Source: Coprobacillus sp. CAG:605 | Lineage (GTDB): Bacteria > Bacillota_I > Bacilli_A > RF39 > UBA660 | Direction: 5' to 3' | NCBI GenBank assembly: GCA_000433255.1 | Contig: HF998241.1 | Coordinates: 25,427 to 63,253 of the forward strand | Length of the DNA: 37,827 bases | Part shown: piece after piece, positions 24,577-32,078 of the stretch | Layout: every line of letters begins with the position of its first letter | How positions within the stretch are numbered: the stretch's first letter is position 1 | The notes under the pieces: model-generated | What the model was told of the DNA's origin: nothing | Database searches by the model: none | Seen by the model: only the letters and a program-made list of their open reading frames with translations | Made by a program: the position numbers and the translations under genes

Positions 24577-26760
24577 ATGTACGCCCAAGTTTTAATTGAA
24601 TATACGAATAAAGCTTTAGATAAATCATTTACTTATATCATACCTAAAGAGATGAGAGGTACTTTGAAAGTAGGAATGAAAGTAAAGGTACCTTTTAATA
24701 ATAGGGTAATAAATGGATTTGTTATTGATATTAAAGAGGAGAATAATACGGAATATGAATTAAAGAGTGTTGCTTCGATTGAAGATGAAAATTTGATATT
24801 AGATAGAGAATTATTGGATTTGGGGGAGTACTTACAGAGTAAGACTTTATGTAGTAAGATAGTGGCTTATCAAACGATGTTACCTTCGTCTTTGAAGATA
24901 AAAGACCAGAATGTTAATTATACTAAGTATGAGACTTATGTGTATTTAAATGAAGAAAAGGATTATGAGAATTATATTAAGGAACATAAGACAAGGAAAG
25001 CTCAAATTGAAATTATTAAAGAATTAAGTATTAAAAAAGAAATGTTAAAGGGCGAGATTAGTTCAAAGAGTGCTTTGGATAAGTTAATAGAAGAAGGAAT
25101 TGTTTTAGTTAGAAAGGTACAAAAATACCGCATTAATGTTTTGGACAGTAAGAATGATAAGAAAAATGAACTTACTAGAGACCAGGCTAGGGCGGTGGAG
25201 ACAGTTGATTTAAGTAAGCATGATACTTATCTTTTATATGGCGTTACCGGAAGTGGTAAGACAGAAGTTTATATGAGCCTTATGGATAAGGTAATTAAAA
25301 TGGGTAAGAGAGCTATTATGTTGGTTCCAGAGATATCTTTGACAACCCAAATGATATCAAGGTTTTATAGTCGTTTTGGTTCTAGAGTAGCAATATTTCA
25401 TAGTGGACTTTCTAATGGGGAAAAGTATGATGAGTACTTGAAGATATATCGTAATGAGATTGATATTGTGGTAGGGACTAGAAGTGCAATTTTTACGCCA
25501 TTAAAGAATATGGGTTTAATTGTATTGGATGAGGAACATAGTGAGACTTTTAAGCAAGATAGTAATCCCAGGTACAATGCGGTAGATATGGCGATATTTA
25601 GGGGAAAATATAATAATTGTCCGGTTATTTTAGGTTCGGCAACGCCTAGTTTAGAGGCAATGGCAAGAGCAAGAAAAGGTATTTTTAAGTTGATTGTAAT
25701 GCCTAACCGTGTAGGAGGTGCGGTGTTGCCACAGATAGAAATTGTTGATATGGCTTTAGAAATGAAGAAACGAAATACTATTCTTAGTGAGCACTTACAA
25801 GATGAAATTAGGAAAAACTTAGAACGAGGAGAACAGACTATTTTACTACTTAATAGACGAGGTCATTCGACTATTGTAACATGTCAAGCTTGTGGGTATG
25901 TATATAAGTGTCCTTATTGTGATATATCATTAACGTATCATAAAACTTCCAATAATTTAAGATGTCATTATTGTGGGTATACTGTTTTGAAAGATAATAT
26001 ATGCCCGGAGTGTCATGAAGAAGCTTTAAATTATATGGGCTTAGGAACGGAAAAGTTAGAACAAACTTTGAAGGAAATGTATAAGGATGCTAGGATTGTT
26101 AGAATGGATGTGGATACGACTTCTAATAAGGGTTCACATGAAAAAATTATTAATGATTTTAAAGAACATAAATATGATATTTTGTTGGGAACGCAAATGA
26201 TTAGTAAGGGACTTGATTTTCCTTTAGTTACCTTGGTTGGGGTTATTAATGCGGATAGTTCGTTAAATATTCCGGATTTTAGGAGTGGCGAGCGTACTTT
26301 TGAGCTTTTAAGTCAGGTGGCTGGTCGAGCTGGGCGAAGTAATTTAGCGGGGAGAGTAATTATTCAAACTTTTAATCCGGACAATCAATATTTAAATTTT
26401 GTTAAAGAAAATAGTTATGAAAAGTTTTATAATTATGAAATGAATTTCCGTAAGACTTTAAAGTATTCACCTTATTATTATTTGATAAGTGTTATGGTTA
26501 CAGGAAGAGAGTATGAGGTTGTGTCGAAAGAAGCTACGAAAGCCTTTAATTATTTGAAGTCTAATATCGATAAGACAAGTTTTATTTATGGTCCAACTAC
26601 AGCTTCGGTATTTAGAGTAAATAATGTTTATCGCTTTCAAATAATGATTAAGTATCGCTTTGATAATAAAGTATTTGCGGCGTTGAAGTATTTAGATAGT
26701 ATATATGCGGTTAATAGTAAAGTTAATTTTGAAATTGATATTAATCCGTTAAGAATGTAA
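24577..26760 (+). CDS. priA: Primosomal protein N' (replication restart helicase PriA)
   Basis: 3'-5' DNA helicase that reloads the replisome at stalled forks. The 727 residues cover the whole family: N-terminal 3'-DNA-binding domain (starting YAQVLIEYTNKALDKSFTY), helicase lobe 1 with GVTGSGKTEVY at about residues 222-232 and DEEH, then the zinc-binding insertion with four CxxC pairs (CQAC, CPYC, CHYC, CPEC), and lobe 2 with GTQMISKGLDFP and QVAGRAGR. The C-terminal domain is complete. ATG 24577 follows AAGCAGG. It is monocistronic: a terminator begins at the base after the stop. Confidence 0.96.
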   Translation: MYAQVLIEYTNKALDKSFTYIIPKEMRGTLKVGMKVKVPFNNRVINGFVIDIKEENNTEYELKSVASIEDENLILDRELLDLGEYLQSKTLCSKIVAYQTMLPSSLKIKDQNVNYTKYETYVYLNEEKDYENYIKEHKTRKAQIEIIKELSIKKEMLKGEISSKSALDKLIEEGIVLVRKVQKYRINVLDSKNDKKNELTRDQARAVETVDLSKHDTYLLYGVTGSGKTEVYMSLMDKVIKMGKRAIMLVPEISLTTQMISRFYSRFGSRVAIFHSGLSNGEKYDEYLKIYRNEIDIVVGTRSAIFTPLKNMGLIVLDEEHSETFKQDSNPRYNAVDMAIFRGKYNNCPVILGSATPSLEAMARARKGIFKLIVMPNRVGGAVLPQIEIVDMALEMKKRNTILSEHLQDEIRKNLERGEQTILLLNRRGHSTIVTCQACGYVYKCPYCDISLTYHKTSNNLRCHYCGYTVLKDNICPECHEEALNYMGLGTEKLEQTLKEMYKDARIVRMDVDTTSNKGSHEKIINDFKEHKYDILLGTQMISKGLDFPLVTLVGVINADSSLNIPDFRSGERTFELLSQVAGRAGRSNLAGRVIIQTFNPDNQYLNFVKENSYEKFYNYEMNFRKTLKYSPYYYLISVMVTGREYEVVSKEATKAFNYLKSNIDKTSFIYGPTTASVFRVNNVYRFQIMIKYRFDNKVFAALKYLDSIYAVNSKVNFEIDINPLRM

Positions 26761-26792
26761 AAAGACATTGGATTGTTTCCAATGTCTTTTAG
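26761..26792 (+). terminator. Terminator after priA
   Basis: AAAGACATTGGA (26761-26772) pairs perfectly with TCCAATGTCTTT (26778-26789). Only a short T run follows on the plus strand; as the stem is A/T flanked on both sides it may work in both directions for priA and the Rpn pseudogene. Confidence 0.75.
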
Positions 26793-27177
26793 GTTACATG
26801 GCTAAAGCATTAGTTAGTTTAGTTTGTATTTATTACATCTTTAATGACAGTGCATTTTTTAAAGTATATTCGTCAGTGTTAAGTGCTTGCATTATGATAT
26901 TGTCTTCAAAACCCATTGATTTCATATTACGTATGCTTTCAACAGTTTTCTTATTCTCGCCACGTTTCAAACCACGAGCTTCACCAATAGCAATTCCACG
27001 TTCTTGACCTTCACTTAAGCCAAGCTCTTTGGCTTCTCTTCGTTCCGAAGCCATAATTGCTTGAAATTCGTCTTCTTCATCACGAATTACTATACCATGT
27101 TTTCTATCAAATTTTATCATATAATCAAGTACCTCCTTTAACGCTTTATGATTTTTTGATAATTTTTCTAACTCATC

Positions 27178-27544
27178 TTTATTAGTAATACTTAGGAATG
27201 TTAAATACTTTAATAATTCTTTGCTTACATCTTTATTATATTTACTATCCGCAACTTTGTCAAGATTTATATTAATAACACTTATAATCTTTTTCTTTTG
27301 CCCATAGTATGTTTCAGCATATAAATATTCTTCTTCTATTAAGAAGTTTCCTACATTATTGTTTTGACATAAAACAATTTGAATCACTTGGAAATCAGAT
27401 TTATAACTGCCATCATCATTTCTGCAAAACTCTTTGTGAACTTCGCAAAAATAACTAGTATTCTTAGTTAAATTATAACCACCATTATATTTACTGACTT
27501 CGATGTTAATGATTAAGTTTTCATCAACCATAAAAAGTAAATCT
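27178..27544 (-). repeat. Tandem 367-bp duplication, downstream copy
   Basis: By hand count about 36 of 367 bases differ from the adjoining copy (about 90% identity). It encodes MVDENLIIN to LSITNK in the frame that continues to the real C-terminus. Confidence 0.9.
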
Positions 27545-27911
27545 TTTATTAGTAATACTTAAGAAAGTTAAATACTCTAATAATTCTTTGCCTGCATTTT
27601 TATTATATTTGCTATCTGTAACTTTGTCAAGATTTATATTTATAACGCTTATAATCTTTTTCTTTTGACCATAATATGTTTCGGCATATAAATATTCTTC
27701 CTGTATTAAGAAATCTCCAGCATTATTGTTCTGACATAAGACAATTTGAATTACTTGGAAATCAGACTTATAACTACCGTCATCATTCCTACAAAACTCT
27801 TTATGAGCTTCACAAAAATAACTAGTGTTCTTAGTTAGATTATAGCCACCATTATATTTACTGACTTCAATATTAATGATTAAGTTTTCATCAACCATAA
27901 AAAGTAAATCT
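27545..27911 (-). repeat. Tandem 367-bp duplication, upstream copy
   Basis: Directly abuts the other copy with no spacer. The scattered differences show it is not an assembly artefact. Confidence 0.9.
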
Positions 27912-28110
27912 AAATCTTTAAATCTTTTCTTACTATTGATAAATTTAGTATCAAGTAGTTTACCAGCTTTAATTCTTTCTAAACTTATTCCAGTAATCAA
28001 ATGCAATAAATTATAAAAGAAATCTGGACATTCCTTCGCAATAGCTTTAAAAGCTTTATCATGAGTTAGTGACGTGATATTTTGCATTTTACTTCCTCCT
28101 TCGCTCATGT

Positions 28111-28138
28111 ATCTTACATGGAAAAAAATAAAAGTCAA
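28111..28138 (-). promoter_or_regulatory. Promoter of the Rpn-type gene
   Basis: On the minus strand TTGACT (28133-28138), 16-base spacer, TAAGAT (28111-28116), about 24 bases before the start codon. Confidence 0.6.
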
Positions 28139-28202
28139 AAACACGAAAATACGAAATTCTGCAGCAAAAACGTGTTTCAAACGCAAATTTGGCTCTAAAA
28201 TT

Positions 28203-28222
28203 AAAAAACTGCATAGTTTTTT
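28203..28222. other. A/T hairpin in the 210-bp gap before the transglutaminase-like gene
   Basis: AAAAAACT (28203-28210) pairs with AGTTTTTT (28215-28222) around GCAT. It may be a weak terminator. The rest of the gap 28139-28283 shows only A/T-rich sequence with short inexact repeats (TGCAG/AAATTC) and no gene. Confidence 0.35.
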
Positions 28223-28283
28223 TGCAGAAATTCAAAAACTCACAAATTAAAAAAATTTCCAACTTTACAAAATATATGTAAAC

Positions 28284-28306
28284 AAAAAAGACTAAGACTA
28301 GTCTTT
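28284..28306 (-). terminator. Terminator of the transglutaminase-like gene
   Basis: Stem AAAGACTA (28287-28294) with TAGTCTTT (28299-28306), loop AGAC; on the minus strand followed by T's. The stop codon (28298-28300) is inside it. Confidence 0.82.
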
Positions 28307-29218
28307 AAACTCTAAATAAACACTGGAATCAAAGATATGGTCAGTTAAATCTTTATCTTCGCCTCTTAATTGTTCATTATTAATAAGAAAATATTTATGA
28401 TATAAGTAATTTACACCATCTTCACTAACAGGGTCATCCCAGGTAAGGTCAAGATGTAACCAAGTATCATTGATATAGACAGCATTCCAAATGTGATTAT
28501 CGGAAGCAATACGATAGTTTTTGACTCCTAATCGGTCTAATAGAAGAGCCATAGTATCGGCATAACCATTACAAGTTGCGTAATGACTAGTTAGAGCACC
28601 ATAAGCAGTATTTGATTCATAATTACTAATGCCGGTATTATTTTTTTCGATATCGTACTGAGTATTATCAATTATATAATCATGTAAGGCTGTGATTTTT
28701 TCTTCTAAAGTCATACTATCATTAACATTTTGTTCCATAATTTTATCTAATAAAGCATTGATTTCTTTGATTTGGTCTTTAGAATAAACCTTAGTTAGAT
28801 TAACGTTTATTTCTCCGGTTTCGTCGTATGTTGTATGAACGGTCGCGAAGGAGTTAAAGGGGTTAGCATAATTATTTATTTCTGTTAGTAAAACATCTTG
28901 ACTAGAAATATTTTTAACATCGTTAATACAATTTTCATATTCTTCAGGACAATAGAAAGTAAATTCGTCCCAACCATTATTGATAATACTATAAAAAATA
29001 TTTAATAAATCATTATAACTATAGGGAGTATAATCATTACTTCTTTTTACAAACATAAAATCATAGTCTTTGTAATATTCATTAGAGGGTGCTATTACGA
29101 TATCATGATGATTATTTATTATTTTAGAAGCCCAGGATGTTATTTTGTCTAAGTAATAAACTTCTAAGATTATTAACCCCACAAGAATTATGGGAAAGAT
29201 TAATTTTTTTAATTTCAT
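28298..29218 (-). CDS. Membrane-anchored transglutaminase-like protein
   Basis: A 306-residue protein with a single N-terminal membrane segment (LIFPIILVGLIILEVYY, about residues 6-22), so the rest probably faces outward. The start 29218 (MKLKK) is preceded by GGTGA; an earlier in-frame Met at 29230 is possible. The C-terminal half is a transglutaminase-core domain: Cys216 in ATCNGYADTMALLLD, His242 in NHIWNAVYI and Asp257 in LHLDLTWDDPV, the usual catalytic order. Such bacterial proteins are mostly cell-wall peptidases or cross-linkers. It is expressed behind rpsT but after a terminator. Its fold is shared with the cytoplasmic protein at 9022-9924, though the two are not close in sequence. 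Confidence 0.85.
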   Translation of the reverse strand: MKLKKLIFPIILVGLIILEVYYLDKITSWASKIINNHHDIVIAPSNEYYKDYDFMFVKRSNDYTPYSYNDLLNIFYSIINNGWDEFTFYCPEEYENCINDVKNISSQDVLLTEINNYANPFNSFATVHTTYDETGEINVNLTKVYSKDQIKEINALLDKIMEQNVNDSMTLEEKITALHDYIIDNTQYDIEKNNTGISNYESNTAYGALTSHYATCNGYADTMALLLDRLGVKNYRIASDNHIWNAVYINDTWLHLDLTWDDPVSEDGVNYLYHKYFLINNEQLRGEDKDLTDHIFDSSVYLEFKD

Positions 29219-29244
29219 ATGATTCACCATAACAATTTTATCAT

Positions 29245-29280
29245 AAAAAAAGAACCGAACCAAGTCTTAGTTCAATTCTT
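29245..29280 (-). terminator. Terminator of rpsT
   Basis: A 14-bp stem (29250-29263 with 29267-29280, G-T pairs allowed) around GTC, then T's on the minus strand. The rpsT stop and last codons are in the stem. Confidence 0.85.
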
Positions 29281-29530
29281 TTACTTTTTTATTTAATCTT
29301 GATTTTTGTCTAGCAGCAGTGTTCTTTTTAACTAAACCTTTTGCTTGGGCTTTATCAATATTTACTTGTACTTCTTTAACTAAAGAAATTGCTTCTTCTT
29401 TATTTTTAGCAGCAATTGCTTTTTCAGCATTTCTAATAGAATTTTTAACTCTTGCTTTTAATTCATGATTATTTTGAGTTGTCTTAGCTATTTGTTTAAT
29501 TGCTTTTTTAGAACTTTTAATATTAGCCAT
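29267..29530 (-). CDS. rpsT: 30S ribosomal protein S20
   Basis: An 87-residue basic protein beginning MANIKSSKKAIKQ and ending KSRLNKKVKELN, the full S20 length. It binds 16S rRNA in the 30S body and forms three helices. It is divergent from gpr, the same order as in Bacillus subtilis, where rpsT lies next to gpr and spoIIP. The start follows AAGGAAGGAG. Confidence 0.96.
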   Translation of the reverse strand: MANIKSSKKAIKQIAKTTQNNHELKARVKNSIRNAEKAIAAKNKEEAISLVKEVQVNIDKAQAKGLVKKNTAARQKSRLNKKVKELN

Positions 29531-29563
29531 TAATACTTACTCCTTCCTTTAGATACGTCTATG

Positions 29564-29592
29564 ATTTTATCAAATTTATTGGCTTTTTTCAA
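29564..29592 (-). promoter_or_regulatory. rpsT promoter
   Basis: On the minus strand TTGAAA (29587-29592), 17-base spacer, TAAAAT (29564-29569) with an extended TGA before it. Confidence 0.8.
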
Positions 29593-29686
29593 GGGTTATT
29601 GCAAATATTCCTACTAGTTTTTGGTACTTTGTTAAAATATTAGAATTATTTTTTAGATGTTTTACATAATACTAAGGGTGAAGAAT

Positions 29687-30388
29687 ATGCAAAAATGTAT
29701 TATTGATGCACAAAAAAGTATGAATGTAATTAGTACTAATACGAAAGGAATAAGGGTTGATGAAATAAACTTAGATAAGAAAATTAAACAGTATTCTAAG
29801 GGACATTACTTAGTGGTAAATTATTCTTTAGAGTATTTGCAGAAGAAGGCTTTGGTTTTAGAGGGTGTTTTAAATAAAACTTTGAAAAAGTTTTTTAAAG
29901 ATAAAGATTTAAGAAAGATATTAGTTATAGGGTTAGGAAATCCCAATGTACTAGGAGATACTTTAGGTATTAAAGTAACTAATAAAATGATTGCTACTAA
30001 TCAATATAATTTTTTAACAATACCTAAAGTTATTTTATTTAATCCTAATGTGGTTAATAATACGGGGATAAATTCTTTTGAGTTAATTAAAGCATTAGTT
30101 AATAAGGAGAAACCTAGTATGATAATTATTATTGATTCTTTATGTAGTAAGAATGCTAGTGTATTAAATAGAGCAATTGAGATAAATGATTGTGGGATAA
30201 TACCATCGGTTAATTTAAGTATTAATAAAAATATAAGTTATGAAACGTTTAAGATACCTTTGATATTTATTGGGGTACCATTGTTATGGAAAGTGAAGAA
30301 AAATTATTATACCGATTACAATATTTTGGAAGTACTAGAGACTACAAGTGAGATATTAGCTAAAAGTTTAATGAAGGCTATAATGTGA
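29687..30388 (+). CDS. gpr: GPR-like spore protease (germination endopeptidase family A25)
   Basis: GPR degrades small acid-soluble spore proteins at germination. The start is ATG 29687 (MQKCIIDAQKS) after AAGGGTGA, giving 233 residues, much shorter than the about 370 of Bacillus GPR. Visible family parts are ILVIGLGNPNVLGDTLG with Asp91 (matching the catalytic Asp of the TPDALGP motif), TGINSFELIKALV, IIIIDSLCSKN with Asp150 (matching the second catalytic Asp), DCGIIPSVN and PLIFIGVPLLW. Both acids are kept. The N-terminal and terminal regions of the longer family are missing. Its neighbours, spoIIP downstream and rpsT divergent, match B. subtilis. Processing site and true function are uncertain. 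Confidence 0.83.
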   Translation: MQKCIIDAQKSMNVISTNTKGIRVDEINLDKKIKQYSKGHYLVVNYSLEYLQKKALVLEGVLNKTLKKFFKDKDLRKILVIGLGNPNVLGDTLGIKVTNKMIATNQYNFLTIPKVILFNPNVVNNTGINSFELIKALVNKEKPSMIIIIDSLCSKNASVLNRAIEINDCGIIPSVNLSINKNISYETFKIPLIFIGVPLLWKVKKNYYTDYNILEVLETTSEILAKSLMKAIM

Positions 30389-30432
30389 CAATATTTTTAG
30401 GAAAAAAATGATATTACTTAGAATGTGATATT

Positions 30433-31305
30433 ATGAAAAAGAGATTTAAGGGTAAACATAGGTTTAGAAAGTTAAAGGTTTTAAGTTTTATTTTAGTGGG
30501 ACTGGCTTCTTTTTCGGTAACGATAAATGTTTTAAGGAAAAAAGTGACCCAGGTATTGGACCCCAGTAATTACATCGACTACTTGTTAAAGGCTGGGTTT
30601 AATAATCAAATTAGTAAAAGTATTTTGAAAAGTCCTTTAGATATTGAAAATATTTCTTTAGTAAATAATGAGGAAGAAGTAAAGAGTAATGAACCTTTAA
30701 TCTATATATATAATACCCATGATGAGGAAGCTTATTATAATTCTTATTTAAATCCTTATAATATAGTGCCGGATGTTAAGTTAGCTAGTTATTATTTTCA
30801 GGAGAGGTTGAAAGATTTAGGGATTGAGTCGGTAGTTGAGAAAAGAAAAATAAAGGATGTTTTAGATAAAAATGGGTGGAATTATAGGTATTCGTATAAC
30901 GCTAGTAGGGTGTACTTAGAGGAGGTATCTAAAAATAATCCTAGTATTAAGTATTTTATTGATTTACATAGAGATTCGGTAGGTAAGGATAAGACGACAA
31001 CTACTATTAATGGTAAAAGCTATGCTAGGGTAATGTTTTTAGTGGGGTTAGAACATAAAAGTTATCAAAAAAATTTAGATTTAGCAACAAGGTTAAATGA
31101 GTTAATAAGCCAGTTTGATAGTACTTTAAGTAGAGGGATATATCAAAAAGAGGGTCCGGGAGTTAATGGCATATATAATCAAGATTTTAGTAGTAAGGCA
31201 ATTCTAATTGAGGTAGGTGGTCAATATAATACTATAGAGGAAGTTGCTAATACGATTGAGGTAATAGCAAGGGTACTTAAAGATTACTTAGGGGAGTTAG
31301 AATGA
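30433..31305 (+). CDS. spoIIP: Stage II sporulation protein P (SpoIIP-like amidase/endopeptidase)
   Basis: SpoIIP is a cell-wall hydrolase driving engulfment with SpoIID and SpoIIM. This 290-residue protein has an N-terminal membrane segment (VLSFILVGLASFSVTINVL, residues about 16-34) after a basic start, then an amidase-3-like domain: NTHDEEAYY (His and Glu metal ligands), YNASRVYLEEV, KYFIDLHRDS, LSRGI, NQDFSSKAILIEVGG. These match SpoIIP throughout. The ribosome binding site is weak. It is 44 bases after gpr and overlaps the next gene by 4 bases (ATGA). In non-sporulating lineages a similar protein could serve in division; this window cannot decide. Confidence 0.85.
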   Translation: MKKRFKGKHRFRKLKVLSFILVGLASFSVTINVLRKKVTQVLDPSNYIDYLLKAGFNNQISKSILKSPLDIENISLVNNEEEVKSNEPLIYIYNTHDEEAYYNSYLNPYNIVPDVKLASYYFQERLKDLGIESVVEKRKIKDVLDKNGWNYRYSYNASRVYLEEVSKNNPSIKYFIDLHRDSVGKDKTTTTINGKSYARVMFLVGLEHKSYQKNLDLATRLNELISQFDSTLSRGIYQKEGPGVNGIYNQDFSSKAILIEVGGQYNTIEEVANTIEVIARVLKDYLGELE

Positions 31306-31631
31306 ATAAAAAGAAAAATAATAATTTGTTTTTTCAGCTACTAGGAGTATCTTTTCTTATCTTTTTGGCACTTTATATTGCCGAACTTAGTGGGTATTAT
31401 GAGTCTCAGGTAACGAAGAAAAGTGTGATTACGCAAGAGAAACTAGAGGAGTTTGAAGAGGATGTGGCTTTGGGTAAGGAGATAAACATTAAGGATTATA
31501 TTACTAAGGAGTATGTGGATTATTCGTCGCCGGTATCGAGAATGGGCAATAAGATTTCTACTGGGTTAGATAAATTTATGGATGGTGGCGTGAGTGATTT
31601 TTTTAAGGTGATTGGTAATTTGTTTAAATAG
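31302..31631 (+). CDS. Small membrane protein after spoIIP
   Basis: A 109-residue protein overlapping the spoIIP stop by 4 bases. A basic N-terminus (MNKKKNNN) is followed by a membrane segment LLGVSFLIFLALYIAELS (about residues 14-31), then an acidic region and a short C-terminal helix (FMDGGVSDFFKVIGNLF). Its position equals yqxA downstream of spoIIP in Bacillus, but I see no convincing sequence match, so I leave it unnamed. Confidence 0.72.
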   Translation: MNKKKNNNLFFQLLGVSFLIFLALYIAELSGYYESQVTKKSVITQEKLEEFEEDVALGKEINIKDYITKEYVDYSSPVSRMGNKISTGLDKFMDGGVSDFFKVIGNLFK

Positions 31632-31634
31632 GAC

Positions 31635-31663
31635 TTTAAAAATTAAAAAATATATGCGATAAT
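31635..31663 (+). promoter_or_regulatory. Promoter of the 105-residue unknown gene
   Basis: TTTAAA (31635-31640), 17-base spacer, GATAAT (31658-31663) with extended TGC. Confidence 0.5.
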
Positions 31664-31683
31664 TAGGGCATGAGGTGGTTTTT

Positions 31684-32001
31684 GTGGAAGAAATATTAGA
31701 ACAAATGGTGCATTTTATTTGCCAATATCGTCATTGGAATGTTGCTAAAGTTAGTAAATTGCCGCCAAACGTGATTGAAAATGAATATGCTAAGGCAAAA
31801 TATGATCTTAGATTGAATCAGTTGCAGGAAATGAGAGCTTTAGAAAAAAGAAAAGATTCTGAGGATGAGTTTTATAGAGAACCCGAAATAGTAAATCGTA
31901 GAGATTTAGAAGCTATGTATCCAGATGGGGTTCCGGAAAGTATTATTATTGATGATTTTTTAGGCCCAACAAAACCAGATAATGGTAAGGGTAGAAGATA
32001 A
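31684..32001 (+). CDS. Unknown acidic small protein, GTG start
   Basis: A 105-residue protein I do not recognise. GTG 31684 is preferred since GAGG (31672-31675) lies 8 bases upstream; the GTG at 31675 is inside that site. No membrane segment. The N-terminal helix (EILEQMVHFICQYRHWN) is followed by PPNVIENEYAKAKYDL and an acidic, proline-containing tail (DDFLGPTKPDNGKGRR). It stands alone between a promoter and a terminator, just ahead of the pseudopilin locus. Confidence 0.7.
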   Translation: MEEILEQMVHFICQYRHWNVAKVSKLPPNVIENEYAKAKYDLRLNQLQEMRALEKRKDSEDEFYREPEIVNRRDLEAMYPDGVPESIIIDDFLGPTKPDNGKGRR

Positions 32002-32028
32002 GAGTGTTTTAGAAAAAATGCTCTTTTA
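32000..32028 (+). terminator. Terminator before the pseudopilin locus
   Basis: AAGAGTGTTTT (32000-32010) pairs with AAAATGCTCTT (32015-32025) with two G-T pairs, then T's. Its stem begins inside the stop codon of the preceding gene. Confidence 0.78.
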
Positions 32029-32078
32029 TTTTGGTTTAATAAATGATAGAATTAAAGTATGAGAGTAGGAATTTTATG

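Larger units (their letters stand above)
26833..28087 (-). pseudogene. Broken Rpn-family PD-(D/E)XK nuclease/transposase-like gene
   Basis: The intact ancestor would be an Rpn (PDDEXK_2) protein, a family linked to recombination-promoting nucleases. The start at 28087 (MQNITSLTHDKAFKAIA) follows AAGGAGGAAG on the minus strand. The frame reaches LTFLSITNK and then shifts to RFTFYG and stop at 27524, because a 367-bp segment (27178-27544 and 27545-27911) is present twice in tandem; 367 is not a multiple of 3. The second copy restores the frame from MVDENLIINIEVSKYN to the true C-terminus with its E/R/G-rich tail (SEGQERGIAIGEARGLKRGE). The nuclease residues (KDLDLLF, INIEVSKY) survive in the first part. 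It is probably inactive unless the second copy is translated separately. Confidence 0.85.

Noticed and set aside
26768..27007. A plus-strand 79-codon reading frame over the Rpn pseudogene
   Set aside because: It overlaps the terminator and lies antisense to the conserved Rpn C-terminus.
29642..29671. A sigma-F/G-like promoter for gpr (GAATT, 17 bases, CATAATA)
   Set aside because: The -10 matches the sigma-G pattern, but the start site would fall within the gpr ribosome binding site (29674-29681), and A/T-rich DNA gives such matches by chance.
24182..31305. Mycoplasma-type genetic code (TGA as Trp)
   Set aside because: TGA ends the helicase (24182-24184), gpr (30386-30388) and spoIIP (31303-31305) genes, and Trp is TGG throughout.
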